A stretch of DNA of 64,000 nucleotides, from assembly GCA_949825065.1 (NCBI GenBank), contig OX463841.1, forward strand, positions 55,523,429-55,587,428. The letters are read 5' to 3'. The notes beneath the pieces were generated by a model. That model saw only the letters and a list, made by a program, of their open reading frames with translations. It was not told the origin of the DNA and did not search any database. Position numbers and translations under genes: made by a program. Positions within the stretch are counted from its first letter, which is position 1, and each line of letters opens with the position of its first letter. This document shows positions 54,836 to 64,000 of this stretch, in pieces. Source of the stretch: Odontocerum albicorne. Lineage: Eukaryota; Arthropoda; Insecta; Trichoptera; Odontoceridae.

Positions 54836-55464
54836 TATAGTATCAGGCTTAAATTAACGGGAGTGTACGAATATGTGTATTATTGTACGGAGAACTTCCG
54901 CGATTGCAAATTAATCATTTTAAATATATGTAAAATATATTCTAGACACTGTGCATAGATTTGATGTATCCTAGCGTCAGTTTGTTCCTTTTTTCATTTT
55001 AACTGTTGATTTCCAAAGTTGTATTGAAACTGTTAGAATATTTGCGCAATACTAAAAAACTAAGGAAGGTGAGTGAGTGGAAACTGGAAATATTGCCGAG
55101 CGAGTGTGTGAGTCATAAATTCCCGGATACTCTTTGTTATATTTTTTGTCTATGAGTAAGAAAAATCACCGAAAAATACATTCGCGGAATATTGAGTTTG
55201 TGAATATATTAGCCGCAGGGCCGGCCTGCGAAATTACGGAGCTGGGTGCAAAATTTGGGCGGGTTCTTATTTATTTATTGATATATAGTACACGTATATC
55301 CAGAGTGGCGTTTGCTAACAGGCAAACCCAGGCATTTTCCTAGCTGAAGCTTTATGGAAGAATGCGTTTACATCAGTTTATACTTAAAATCTAATGATAA
55401 GGACGACTGTTCAATGTTACAGCTTGGCTAACTAATGACTAACAAATAGTAACTATATATGATA
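54836..55464. other. Mostly unrecognised
   Basis: GCAGGGCCGGCCTGCG (about 55215) resembles a hAT-type end, but no partner end is seen. Confidence 0.35.
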
Positions 55465-55835
55465 TTATTTATAGTTAAGGCATTAACATTGTGGAGGTTT
55501 AAAGACTTGTTGTAACAAACACTGTTTATTCCACTTTTTTGTAACGGTATAACCCTACCGGTTTCAAGGATTTCACCTAATCTTCAGGGGAGCACAAACA
55601 AGACTGAATTCTGTTCGAACTGGTACCGAGATACACGCTTCTAACGATTAACATTCGGGTTTGAGGACTTGTGGTGAAGGGAGGGATGAGACGATTTCGG
55701 TCAGCAGCGGGGAGATTTTTGGGATATATGTGTTTGCCAGATGTTCACCTCGATAGGGTTATACCGTTACAAAAAACCGGTAGGGTTATACCGTTACATA
55801 AAAAGTGGAATAAACAGTGTTTGATAAAACAAATA
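55465..55835. mobile_element. Penelope-like end with short inverted copy
   Basis: The outer block GGCATTAACATTGTGGAGG, then CAAACACTGTTTATTCCAC, GGTATAACCCTACCGGTTTC and CTTCAGGGGAGCAC. The far end (55755-55830) has the GGTAGGGTTATACCGTTAC block twice in inverted orientation, then GTGGAATAAACAGTGTTTG. Confidence 0.75.
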
Positions 55836-55869
55836 TTGTAGTAACTGTTTATGTAAATATTTGCATTAT

Positions 55870-56300
55870 TTAATTTATACATACCATCACGCCATTTCCC
55901 TGTCGGGGTAGGCAGATAGGACGGAACCATATCCTCTTTTACATCCTTATACCTTCTCATACAACTTCTACGATTACTCGAACTTTCTACGTTTAATTCT
56001 TTCAGATTATCATTCACTTGACCCAACCATCCTTGGTCTCCCTCTCACACGCCGTTCAGGTACATCTGCACTGTTTATCAGTTTTGTTAGTATTTTTTAA
56101 TTCATTCGTTCTACGTGCCTCTATCTTAACGTACTCTTCTTCATCTTATTTAACACCTTATCACCCTTAAGTTCACATTCGTCCCTAATCCCTTTATTCT
56201 GTATCCTGTCATACATTGTAAATCCATGGTACAGTTCTGCGTCTACCGTTGCGGATCGGGGGACGGGGGTTATTTGTAAAAAAATATGAGCGGGAATGAA
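55870..56300 (-). pseudogene. RTE-like LINE family A relic
   Basis: Minus strand: YDRIQNKGIRDECELKGDK and VLNKMKKSTLR (56250-56120), later RSCMRRYKDVKEDM, and the 3' end CCCCGACAGGGAAATGGCG with TATG. Frames are broken between blocks. Confidence 0.65.
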
Positions 56301-56314
56301 CACGATTAATATTC

Positions 56315-56695
56315 GCTCGTTGTCTGAAGGTGGGCTTATCAGAGGGTTGGGGTGGCTCGGAAGTCTGAAGGTGAGTTTATTAGAGGGTTGGGGTGGCTCG
56401 GAAGTCTAAAGGGGAACTTATTAGAGGGTTGGAGTGGCTCAGAAGTCTGAAGGGGAGCTTATCAGAGAGTTGGGTGGCTCGGAAGTCTGAGGGTGAGCTT
56501 ATCAGAGGGTTGGGTGGCTCGGAAGTCTGAGGGTGAGCTTATCAGAGAGTTGGGTGGCTCGGAAGTCTGAAGGTGATTTTATCAGAGGGTCGGGATGGCT
56601 TGGAAGTCTGAGGGTGAGCTTACCAGAGAGTTGGGTGGCTCGGAAGTCTGAGGGTGAGCTTATCAGAGGGTTGGGTGGCTCAGAAGTGAGCTATA
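56315..56695. repeat. Tandem repeat, about 40 bp x 9-10
   Basis: G-rich units AAGTCTGAAGGTGAGCTTAT + CAGAGGGTTGGGTGGCTCGG. Confidence 0.92.
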
Positions 56696-57302
56696 AAACC
56701 TCTCGGCCGTCTTCGTGAAATATTGTGTTGCCATTATGGTGCGCATAGCTTTGTTTTTCGGAACCTGGGGTTGGCGTATGTGGGTTTCGTGTTGTGAATT
56801 AAAATTATTCAGAGTAAATACATTTTTTTGGTACACCCCATATTTAAAATATGATAACTGTCACTTCTTGATTGTTTTAGAGAGTTTTGGTTTCGATGAC
56901 TTTGTACGATGACCGATGTACAAGCGACGATAATTATTTGTTTATATTCCACATTACGTAGCTCCATCGTTTTAGAAATAGTATAACATAACTGAATAGG
57001 AAACAATGCAACGTGGTCGCAACGTGGTCGCAACCACGCAAGTATAATGTTATCGCAACACGACCTCCTTACTGCAATCTGGTTCAGCCTTTCTTATCGC
57101 GAGATATCGGCATATAAAGATAAATCAATAGTTCTTATTTTAAGTCACTGTAATATAGAAGGTTTACTTCTGAAACACAAGTCATTGTTTTGTACAATAT
57201 ATTATCGTTAGCAGGGGCCGATGTTCCGATATCAATTATAAACATATCCGCACTTTTAAATCCATTTTCATGAAGTATCAATTCCTAATCTTTACACCTA
57301 CC
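56696..57302. other. Nothing recognised
   Basis: Less AT-rich than average with a 65-codon plus frame at 56715-56912 starting MKYCVAIMVRIALFF; no motif supports it. GCAACGTGGTC is duplicated at about 57010-57030. Confidence 0.3.
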
Positions 57303-57441
57303 ATTCACTATCCGTGTACATTCATTATACGTGTACATTCACTATACGTGTACATTCACTATACGTGCACATTCACTATACCTATACATTCACTATACGT
57401 GTACATTCACTATACGTGTACATTCACTATACGTGTACATT
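57303..57441. repeat. Tandem repeat, 17 bp x 8
   Basis: ATTCACTATACGTGTAC units, with one CCTATAC variant. Confidence 0.93.
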
Positions 57442-57482
57442 ATGTATGCCGTGAGAATCTTTGAAAAGGTATTTTATGGCAT

Positions 57483-57720
57483 TAACAGTATTTAGTACCA
57501 AGATGATAATCCACAACAGTATTTAGTGCCAAGATTATAACCCTCAACAGTATTTAGTACCAAGATGATAATCGACAACAGTATTTAGTACCAAGATTAT
57601 AATCCTCAACAGTATTTAGTACCAAATTATAATCCTCAACAGTATTTAGTACCAAGATGATAATCCACAACAGTATTTAGTACCAAGTTTATATATAATC
57701 CACAACAGTATTTAGTACCA
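57483..57720. repeat. Tandem repeat, about 31 bp x 8
   Basis: CAACAGTATTTAGTACCAAG + ATGATAATCCA units. It lies only 40 bp after the unrelated 17-bp array. Confidence 0.92.
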
Positions 57721-58165
57721 ACTTTGATGTACGAGTGAAATGTGGACGTGGAACACGACTGAAAAAGCCGAGTAAATGCCGCAGTAATGCCTGCACTGAG
57801 AATAATACATGGGGGACAATGTATGGCAGGATACGGTGTGAACTGATTCGGGGGGTGGGGGGGGGTGGGGGGGGGTTAATGCTGTTACGTTGGGCAAGAT
57901 GAAGAAGAGCACTCTGAGATGGTTTGGACACGTGGAACTAATTAATGAAGAATGACCAACAAAACAAATGTATTGTCTAAATGTGAGTAGTAGGCTGACG
58001 TATGCCAAAAGAGTATGGTTGGATCAAGTGTATAATATTTTTAAAGAAGGCATTTTAAAAAAGTCAGTGAAATCGTGGGAGCTGTATGAGATGGTGTATG
58101 AATGTAGAGGAGGTGAAAGTTATGTGTCTTCCTACCCTAAAAAGGAGACGGCGTGAAGGTATGTA
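57720..58165 (+). pseudogene. RTE-like LINE family A relic with G runs
   Basis: Broken plus frames: TKFDVRVKCGRGTRLKKPSK-like, GDNVWQDTV-like, KMKKSTLRWFGHVELI and KRVWLDQVYNIFKEGILKKS. Ends AAGGAGACGGCGTGAAGG + TATG tail. A G-rich stretch (57848-57876) interrupts the coding order. Confidence 0.65.
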
Positions 58166-58189
58166 TGTATTGTTTTTTTTTTCCACCAA

Positions 58190-58310
58190 TACTGAGACAA
58201 AACAAATGGGTTATTTATTTGAGAAGACAACCCCATTTGGGTTCCAGTTAGATAGATGTTTAGAAAATATAAAAGAATGAAATATTTCATTATTTTTTAA
58301 TTAGTACATT
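58190..58310 (+). repeat. Dispersed repeat H
   Basis: ACTGAGACAAAACAAATGGG, TTTATTTGAGAAGACAACC and AGATGTTTAGAAAATAT recur inverted at 59685-59790. Nature unknown. Confidence 0.55.
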
Positions 58311-58337
58311 CTTTTTGCATTTCATTTTCGTGTCCCT

Positions 58338-58555
58338 TTTGAGGAAGGTAGAGAGGATATACTTAGAGGAGCAAAGTACAAATTACTAAACTTGATCATC
58401 CAAGGCAAAATAGAGGGTCGAAGAGGTGTTGACAGGAGGCAAATCTCATGGCTCCGCAATATACGTGATTGGACTGGTATAAGGAGCGTTGGGGATTTTG
58501 TTCGGGCTGCCGGGGACAAAGATGCCTACTCTCAGGTGATAGTCAACGGTTGGGG
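58338..58555 (+). pseudogene. LINE reverse transcriptase C-terminus, another RTE-like family
   Basis: One plus frame reads EDILRGAKYKLLNLIIQGK, IEGRRGVDRRQISWLRNIRD, WTGIRSVGDFVRAAGDK and VIVNGWGDMT before a stop. GRRG..RRQ.SWL.NIRDWTG and F.RAA.D fit the C-terminal region of RTE-like reverse transcriptases. The frame is unbroken for about 70 codons, so it is a fairly young fragment. It is distinct from family A and from 20282-20710. Confidence 0.7.
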
Positions 58556-58589
58556 GGACATGACATGACACTGGGAAGAAGAAGACGAG

Positions 58590-58690
58590 AGGATATGCGA
58601 TCTCCTTCGAATGACACAGACATTTTTTCCACTTCGGGCATATAAGGAAACCTGTGACTTCGGTTACATTAATTAAAAAAAAAAGGAAAA
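58590..58690 (+). repeat. 3' part of the second SINE family
   Basis: CGAATGACACAGACATTTTT, TATAAGGAAACC and CTGTGACTTCGGTTACATTA match the distal half of 34779-34945; the tRNA head is missing. Confidence 0.5.
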
Positions 58691-58904
58691 CAACATGCCG
58701 GTATGTTTCTATCGTCTCACTTCTGCATGCCATCGGCTTCCAGTAGATGATCTGGCTGGTGATTTTGCTGGTGTGCAAAGGCTCACTCAATTAAAGAGGA
58801 GAAAGGAAGAAAGAAACATTAAGTTTAAAGCAAACATTCGTTGCCCAATTGAGTTGACGTTGGAATGGCGAGGGGATTTTTGACTATGAGGCCCAGCAAT
58901 GACG

Positions 58905-59125
58905 ACGACTTCCTTTGGTAAGTTTTCTGCGGTTTTCTTACCTAATATGATTTTCTGAACATACACAAATGCGGGCAAGTACCTTATCTACCCTATCCTT
59001 TAACTCAAGTTGTATGTATTTATTTTGTAACGTTTTCAATCTGTCTACGATTTAGAGTGTGTGTTAGATTTAGAGTGCCGCGCCGTTGAGGAGAGTTTGT
59101 TCTCTAAACGGCGCGGCGCCGTTAT
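58905..59125 (+). mobile_element. LINE family B 3' end
   Basis: GACTTCCTTTGGTAAGTTTTC, GGTTTTCTTACCTAATATG, TTTGTAACGTTTTCAATCTG and the end GAGTTTGTTCTCTAAACGGC. The end is GC-rich: GCCGCGCCGTTGAGG and GGCGCGGCGCC. Confidence 0.65.
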
Positions 59126-59248
59126 TTACTATCCTTTTATTATTCTTATTCAGGAGATTAATGTGTGTGTGTGTGTGTTACATCATCATTATCCTACATG
59201 TTCCATCAGGAATACGGAGGCTCTTTTTTATTTTTAAAGGTGGAAAAA

Positions 59249-59400
59249 CTAAGGGGTTTTTATGATTATTCAATAAAACTAAGGGTGGTTTATGATTATT
59301 CAATAAAACTAAGGTTTGTTTATGATTATTCAATAAAAGTAAGGATTGTTTATGATTATTCAATAAAACTAAGGTTTGTTTATGATTATTCAATAAAATA
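59249..59400. repeat. Tandem repeat, 30 bp x 5
   Basis: AAGGTTTGTTTATGATTATT + CAATAAAACT units. The period is a multiple of three, so ten-residue repeat frames appear on both strands. Confidence 0.93.
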
Positions 59401-59684
59401 CAAACAGAAACTTGAAACTCACTTTATTTTATTTGTTTACACATACCTACGTATTTCTATGACGTAAGAAATGAGGTTTCGTGTATCATATTTATCAGTA
59501 AGTATCCTTTTCCCTAATAAAACTTTTCAGCTGATAAGATTTGAAATATTATATTTACTGAATAGATTTAAAATATTCATAAGAAATCGTTCTTTTATGG
59601 AAATCTCTGTGTACCAAATCATTGCGATAATGAATGACACACATTACCAGCAATAAAACACAAAAATGATGCACTAATAGTTTT

Positions 59685-59790
59685 TTTTTAATATTCCATT
59701 GTGATATTTTCAAAACATCTGTCTCGTTGTAAGACAAATCGGTTGTCTTCGAAAATAAATACGTCATTTGTTTTATATCAGTACTGGGGA
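59685..59790 (-). repeat. Dispersed repeat H, inverted copy
   Basis: Complement of 58190-58310 (AAAACATCTGTCTCG, GGTTGTCTTCGAAAATAAAT), about 1.5 kb away. Confidence 0.55.
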
Positions 59791-59809
59791 AAATAAAAAT
59801 ATTTGATAC

Positions 59810-59880
59810 AAACACACCATCACGCCGTATCCCTGTCGGGATATGCAGAGAAGAGTGAGCGCCAGATTTTATCGTGACAT
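59810..59880 (-). mobile_element. RTE-like LINE family A 3' tip
   Basis: CACCATCACGCCGTATCCCT and GTCGGGATATGCAGAG, complement of the family A end. Confidence 0.55.
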
Positions 59881-59897
59881 AAACCTATCGCCTTTTC

Positions 59898-60459
59898 TAT
59901 ACTAAAGAAAATGTAGCATGGTCCCTGTTACGTTTCACAAATTTGCCCCAATACAACCTTGTAACGACGTTCAGTGATTTTAATTATTTTATCAATTTTA
60001 ATATAAGCCTCGATTCTTATAAATAGCAAGTTATTTAGGTAAATACATTACGCAAAACTAACAATAATGATAAATTAATACATCTTGTTACAAATCAGCA
60101 AAAATGTGGCAATTTGTTAAAATCATATAATATTTGGTGACTTTTGTCAAAAGTCACTACGTTAGTCTGCATTGGTTAGGGATGGGGTATTCGATAATTG
60201 GATTTTCGATTTTTTTATACCTAAAATTAAATGTTCGTAATTAGTATTAATTCATAGTGGATCTTGGCCTATTTAAAGATAGATACAAATCATACAATAC
60301 ATTAGAAAGTCAGTATAATGCAAATTAGGAATTTAAACGTCAGTTTAGAGAAAAACAATTTTTCGATTTATGAAAAAACGATTCGATTTGTTAAACAAAC
60401 GATTTTACCCCATGACATTTCAAACGTCACAGGGACCATGCTACATTTTCTTGAGTAGA
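59898..60459. mobile_element. MITE family E, copy 3
   Basis: Ends TATACTAAAGAAAATGTAGC and GCTACATTTTCTTGAGTAGA (slightly decayed), GGTCCCTGTTAC/CACAGGGACC inside, 562 bp with the shared interior. Confidence 0.85.
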
Positions 60460-60819
60460 ATATATATGTTTTAGTGTCCCATTGACTTTTATTTCGCTAC
60501 ATGCCGATCGATATACATCGAAACTTTACCATCAGCTGAGAAAATATTACTTACCTAAATATCATAATTTTTCAAGTTGTTCCAATCTTTCGTTACTCAA
60601 ACATATACCGCATTTATTTTTCCTTTCATACTTTCCTATCACAATAACACTGAATTTGATAAAAATGTTATCGATCTTATATAAAGTAAATGTTTATTTT
60701 CTTCAAATTTACTTCATCTTCTAGAGGAGTTGTCTTCTATCGAATGTTACGTCATAGCAGTCTTTGTAATGTTCACTGTAGCTCGTAACAACTCAGTAGA
60801 ACTGCACCCAAATTGGAAG

Positions 60820-61090
60820 ACTACATGAGGTGAAAATGTATGACAGAATAAGAAATGAAGTGATTAAGGATGAATGTGAACTTAAGGCTGATGTGTTAAG
60901 TAAGATAAAGAAGAGTAATCTGAGATGGTTTGGGCATGTGATACGAATACATGATGAAAGAAGAAAGAAAGAGTTGTATGAGAAGGTGTATAGATGTAGA
61001 AGTGGCGAAAGATGTGTGTCGCGATAGGAAAGTCTGGCGCTCTTTTCTTTCTATCTTCCCCGATAGGGAAACGACGTGAAGGTATGTATT
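60820..61090 (+). pseudogene. RTE-like LINE family A C-terminus
   Basis: Plus frame MYDRIRNEVIKDECELKADV, LSKIKKSNLRWFGHVIRIHD, then after an internal deletion KELYEKVYRCRSGERCVSR and a stop. Ends CCCCGATAGGGAAACGACG + TATG. Confidence 0.72.
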
Positions 61091-61234
61091 CAATAGAACG
61101 GAGTGTTATGACTGTTGTTAAGTTTTTAAGGCGCTTGTCTTCGACTCGTTTAAATCGATACGTTACATAACTCGTTGTTTAAGTAATACAACTTACAGTC
61201 GAAAGGTGATAATTGTCTCGTTGACGATATGTGT

Positions 61235-61340
61235 ATATTTTGAAGGAAGGGCATGAAAAAAGTAAGATACATCGATAAGGCGCTCCCTCCTTTCTGCCTA
61301 CCCTGACACCGATACGGTGTGATGGTATGTAAGTATGTTT
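61235..61340 (+). mobile_element. RTE-like LINE family A 3' fragment
   Basis: ATTTTGAAGGAAGGGCATG..., GGCGCTCCCTCCTTTCTGCC and GGTGTGATGGTATGTAAGTA. Confidence 0.5.
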
Positions 61341-61719
61341 GTAACCTGAAAATAATAATTTTGTTTTTACCTCCAAATCTCTTCTGAGTCAATTTTGTTT
61401 ACAGGCCCAGTTTCATCTTGTAGATAATATTGTGTCGTGAGGAAAGGTTTCCAGCCTTGTTTTGATTAGAAATAAAAAAAAAACATGTTTGTGTTCAGAG
61501 ATAAGAGACTATATCACATTTTTTCCAGTTCAAACAAGATAACCAGATTTTGCAAACCGGATTTTTTATTTTTTGTTCCGGTTCCAAATATGTTTTTGTG
61601 TACTTACCTTATTTTTCCGTGTCATAAATTCTCACGTTTTTGTCATAATGACTTTATTTACGTGCTTTGACATGTTATTGGAGATTATTATATCTAGTTT
61701 TTTTTTGTTTTTAGGTATG

Positions 61720-61785
61720 CTTTTAAAATAGGTGCTGGCCCTATGGCGTGGAATAGTTTGCCTCTTAGTGCAAGATTATGGGTGC
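61720..61785 (+). mobile_element. LINE family B coding fragment
   Basis: GCTGGCCCTATGGCGTGGAA + TAGTTTGCCTCT gives AGPMAWNSLPL, the family B C-terminal block (compare 28551-28760). The rest is missing. Confidence 0.5.
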
Positions 61786-61869
61786 TGTTTAGGAAGCAAT
61801 CAATGACAATCCTTACATTACAATTTACAGAACGAATAAATATCATGGCTAAAACGCTCAGACTTGCGT

Positions 61870-62110
61870 GGTGTATGAATGTCGAACCAGCTGAGTGACA
61901 CTTTGAAGGCCTCGGCCACACAGGTAGGAGCCTTGCTTGGTATTTAGAGCTACGTTGCGAGTTAGGCGACATATCCTAGCGAACCAACGCACCGCATACT
62001 ATCGCAATGGCCGCACTGCACGTTTCGCGCCACGCTACATGACGATTAGTCTCCTACCGAACAGACATGTTGGTTAATTTTATTGTGTCGCCAAGTGATT
62101 TTACAAGATG
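61870..62110. other. GC-richer unknown segment
   Basis: Contains GGCCTCGGCCACACAGG, GCGTTGGTTCGC-complement and CGTTTCGCGCCACGC: CpG-rich compared with both flanks. It is not open in a long frame. Possibly a transposon end or a promoter-like island; unassigned. Confidence 0.3.
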
Positions 62111-63204
62111 GCGGAAGTTTTAATAACAACTGTATATACCATAAAAGGAAGCCTTTGTGGAACCCATCGAGCAAATTATACAAAAATGTACCTAAATATT
62201 AAACAACAAGGGTGACATTACATCCTTGCTAAACCTCTTTTGAAATATTAAATCCCTCAGTCAAGGCACCGTTCACTATAATACATTCTATACATTTGGC
62301 GTATAATGACGCAATACCACATATTAATACAAAATATCGTCGTTGTCCAGCGAAAAGCATTTAATTCCATTTTTGCTTAAAATGACTTTTTTATGCCATT
62401 TTACTTAAAATTAAAATATCTACACATGGAAAAAACATTTATGCCCAAAAGTTATATGGTTTCGCTGTTAAGAAAAGATAAAAAAACACATCATCCCGAA
62501 GCAATTCCATAGTTGGTATTCATCCCTGCCAACTAGCACAAGAGTTCATGACTTAATAAACCACGTCATTGGGAATAAATAATAAAATAATATAGAAAAA
62601 ACAATATTTTAGAAGCGTTTCACTCATCATTTTACAGTTGTTTTCACCAAGAAAGGATTAAGTTCAAAACAGGTGTCCGTATTTTTAATTTTTAGGTAAT
62701 ATGTTTTTAAGTTACTCATTTTTTTTGTAGTAATTCTTATAAATAAATAGACTGTCTTTAAATAACATCTGTTTGTATTTTATTTGATTGAAAACTTGAT
62801 TTTACATCGCCTTCCGAAACTTAAATTGCATTTATCTCAAAACTCAATATTTGGACTTACATGCTTTTCGCAGAACAACGACGATATAATACATTCAAAA
62901 CCATCTTCATTCAATATTTTGTACAATAACGACCATGATAATTATTAAAAAAAAAAGATAATTGATTGGAGAAAAATGGTTCAAGGTAATAAATTCGCCA
63001 GATGTACACATATTTTCATGGAAGTGTTAAACAAATAAATTAAACTGTTATAATTAATCTTAATAATATTATATAGTATATAGTCTCGGTCTTCTTAATA
63101 TTGCGTTCATTTTAAAAATAAAATTTTGTAAATTACTGTATTAAAAAAAAATTAAATTGTTATTGGTTTCAAAAAGAAATCTTTAGAAACTCGGAGTGGG
63201 AAAG
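62111..63204. other. AT-rich, nothing recognised
   Basis: No repeat or gene seen. Confidence 0.4.
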
Positions 63205-63750
63205 CTACAACATCGGTAAAAATATAACAATAGGGCAATAAAACCGGTGGAACACGAGATGGACAATAGATGGACCATGCGACGGAGATCAACCAATAAA
63301 CGAAACAAAAGGAAGATATTTCTCCATCTCTATCCGAGACACAGTAGGATGTCCCCTCGTATCAAGTTAAACTTATACAAGGCCATCATACGTCCCCAGA
63401 TGACGTACGCCATCCCGGTGTGGGGCCACGCGGCCGAAACCCACATGCGTAAACTCCAGGTGTTGCAAAACAAGGCAATGCGCATCATTATGGATGCGCC
63501 CTACTTTGTCAGCAACAAACGGCTTCATGAAGATTTAGATCTCCCCACCATCCGAAAATACGCGATCTCTCTGGCCGAGAGGTTCTACAGTTCTCTCCCG
63601 AGCCACCCAAACCCCCTAATCAGTTCACTGTCGGACTACGACGCGAACGCGAATATCATTCACCCCAGGCCGAAGCAGATTCTTCGCACAACCCCCCGAC
63701 CACCTATTCGCAACGGTAGGCGCCGAATTATGCCTAGAGTGCATATATAA
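63205..63750 (+). pseudogene. Jockey-like LINE reverse transcriptase C-terminus
   Basis: A plus frame of 167 codons (63247-63750). SPRIKLNLYKAIIRPQMTYA then IPVWGHAAETHMRKLQVLQN, KAMRIIMDAPYFVSN and LHEDLDLPTI form the conserved C-terminal region after the palm in jockey-type reverse transcriptases. RPPIRNGRRRIMPRVHI ends the protein. The YADD-containing part is absent, so the copy is 5'-truncated. The frame is intact and GC-rich against its AT-rich flanks, so it is relatively young. The stop is followed by its likely 3' UTR. Confidence 0.85.
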
Positions 63751-64000
63751 CACGTAGTTTATTTTACTCCCATATTTATCTATTTACTATTTATTTTTAA
63801 GTCACAGCGTTCTCCCCCCCCCCACCTATCTTCGTAATATATTTTATTTTAATACATATATATCTACGTATATATCTCTATCCTTTCTTTTCTGTATAAT
63901 TATTTATGAACGCTCGTGACACATAAATATAAGTATATTAATATGTACCCGATATATGTATTTGTAACCTTAATATATGTATCAACTTCTATCCTTCCTC
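63751..64000 (+). other. Likely 3' UTR of the jockey-like element, to the window end
   Basis: AT-rich with a C10 run (63815-63825). No tail or target duplication seen before the window ends. Confidence 0.4.

Overview
This window looks like the inside of a protein-coding gene in a repeat-rich, AT-rich insect genome. Lepidoptera is my best guess, judging by the mix of mariner, Helitron, Penelope-like, jockey-like and RTE-like remains and LINE tails ending in short TATG or AAAT repeats. There are no bacterial signs: no operons, ribosome binding sites or long packed genes. Most open frames longer than 60 codons are chance frames, many of them in tandem repeats.

The only host coding sequence I can support is two minus-strand exons, 28350-28150 and 8508-8422. 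Both have good splice sites and both junctions are phase 0. Joined, they give the last 95 residues of a protein ending in a hydrophobic segment, i.e. a predicted tail-anchored membrane protein. The intron between them is about 19.6 kb and is filled with transposons and minisatellites. The gene would continue upstream towards higher coordinates, and I see no further exon of it.

Everything else is mobile or repetitive DNA. Cut-and-paste elements: three deleted mariner copies (21.8, 32.4, 38.3 kb), a palindromic mariner derivative (1.7 kb), an old mariner relic (29.5 kb), a hAT remnant with an 8-bp target duplication (25 kb), and several MITE families. Rolling-circle: a Helitron with both ends (48,565-52,632) and a broken helicase. 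Retroelements: eight Penelope-like ends (one with a GIY-YIG remnant, 8.8-9.5 kb), a jockey-type reverse transcriptase end (63.2 kb), many RTE-like and CR1/jockey-like LINE 3' ends, two probable solo LTRs, and about ten tRNA-derived SINEs, most of which share their tail with LINE family C.

More than twenty tandem arrays (periods 8-83 bp, plus one of 469 bp) are scattered through the window, with the densest cluster at 40.3-43.7 kb. Several arrays are built from, or lie within, transposon ends: a hAT end with its host flank (24.6-25.0 kb), a Penelope end (44.2 kb), a foldback MITE (3.7-4.2 kb), a hAT-like end (35.4 kb) and a composite of transposon pieces inside the Helitron (49.6-51.0 kb). This repeated link between transposon termini and minisatellites is the main unusual feature. 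I did not find a clearly new gene system.
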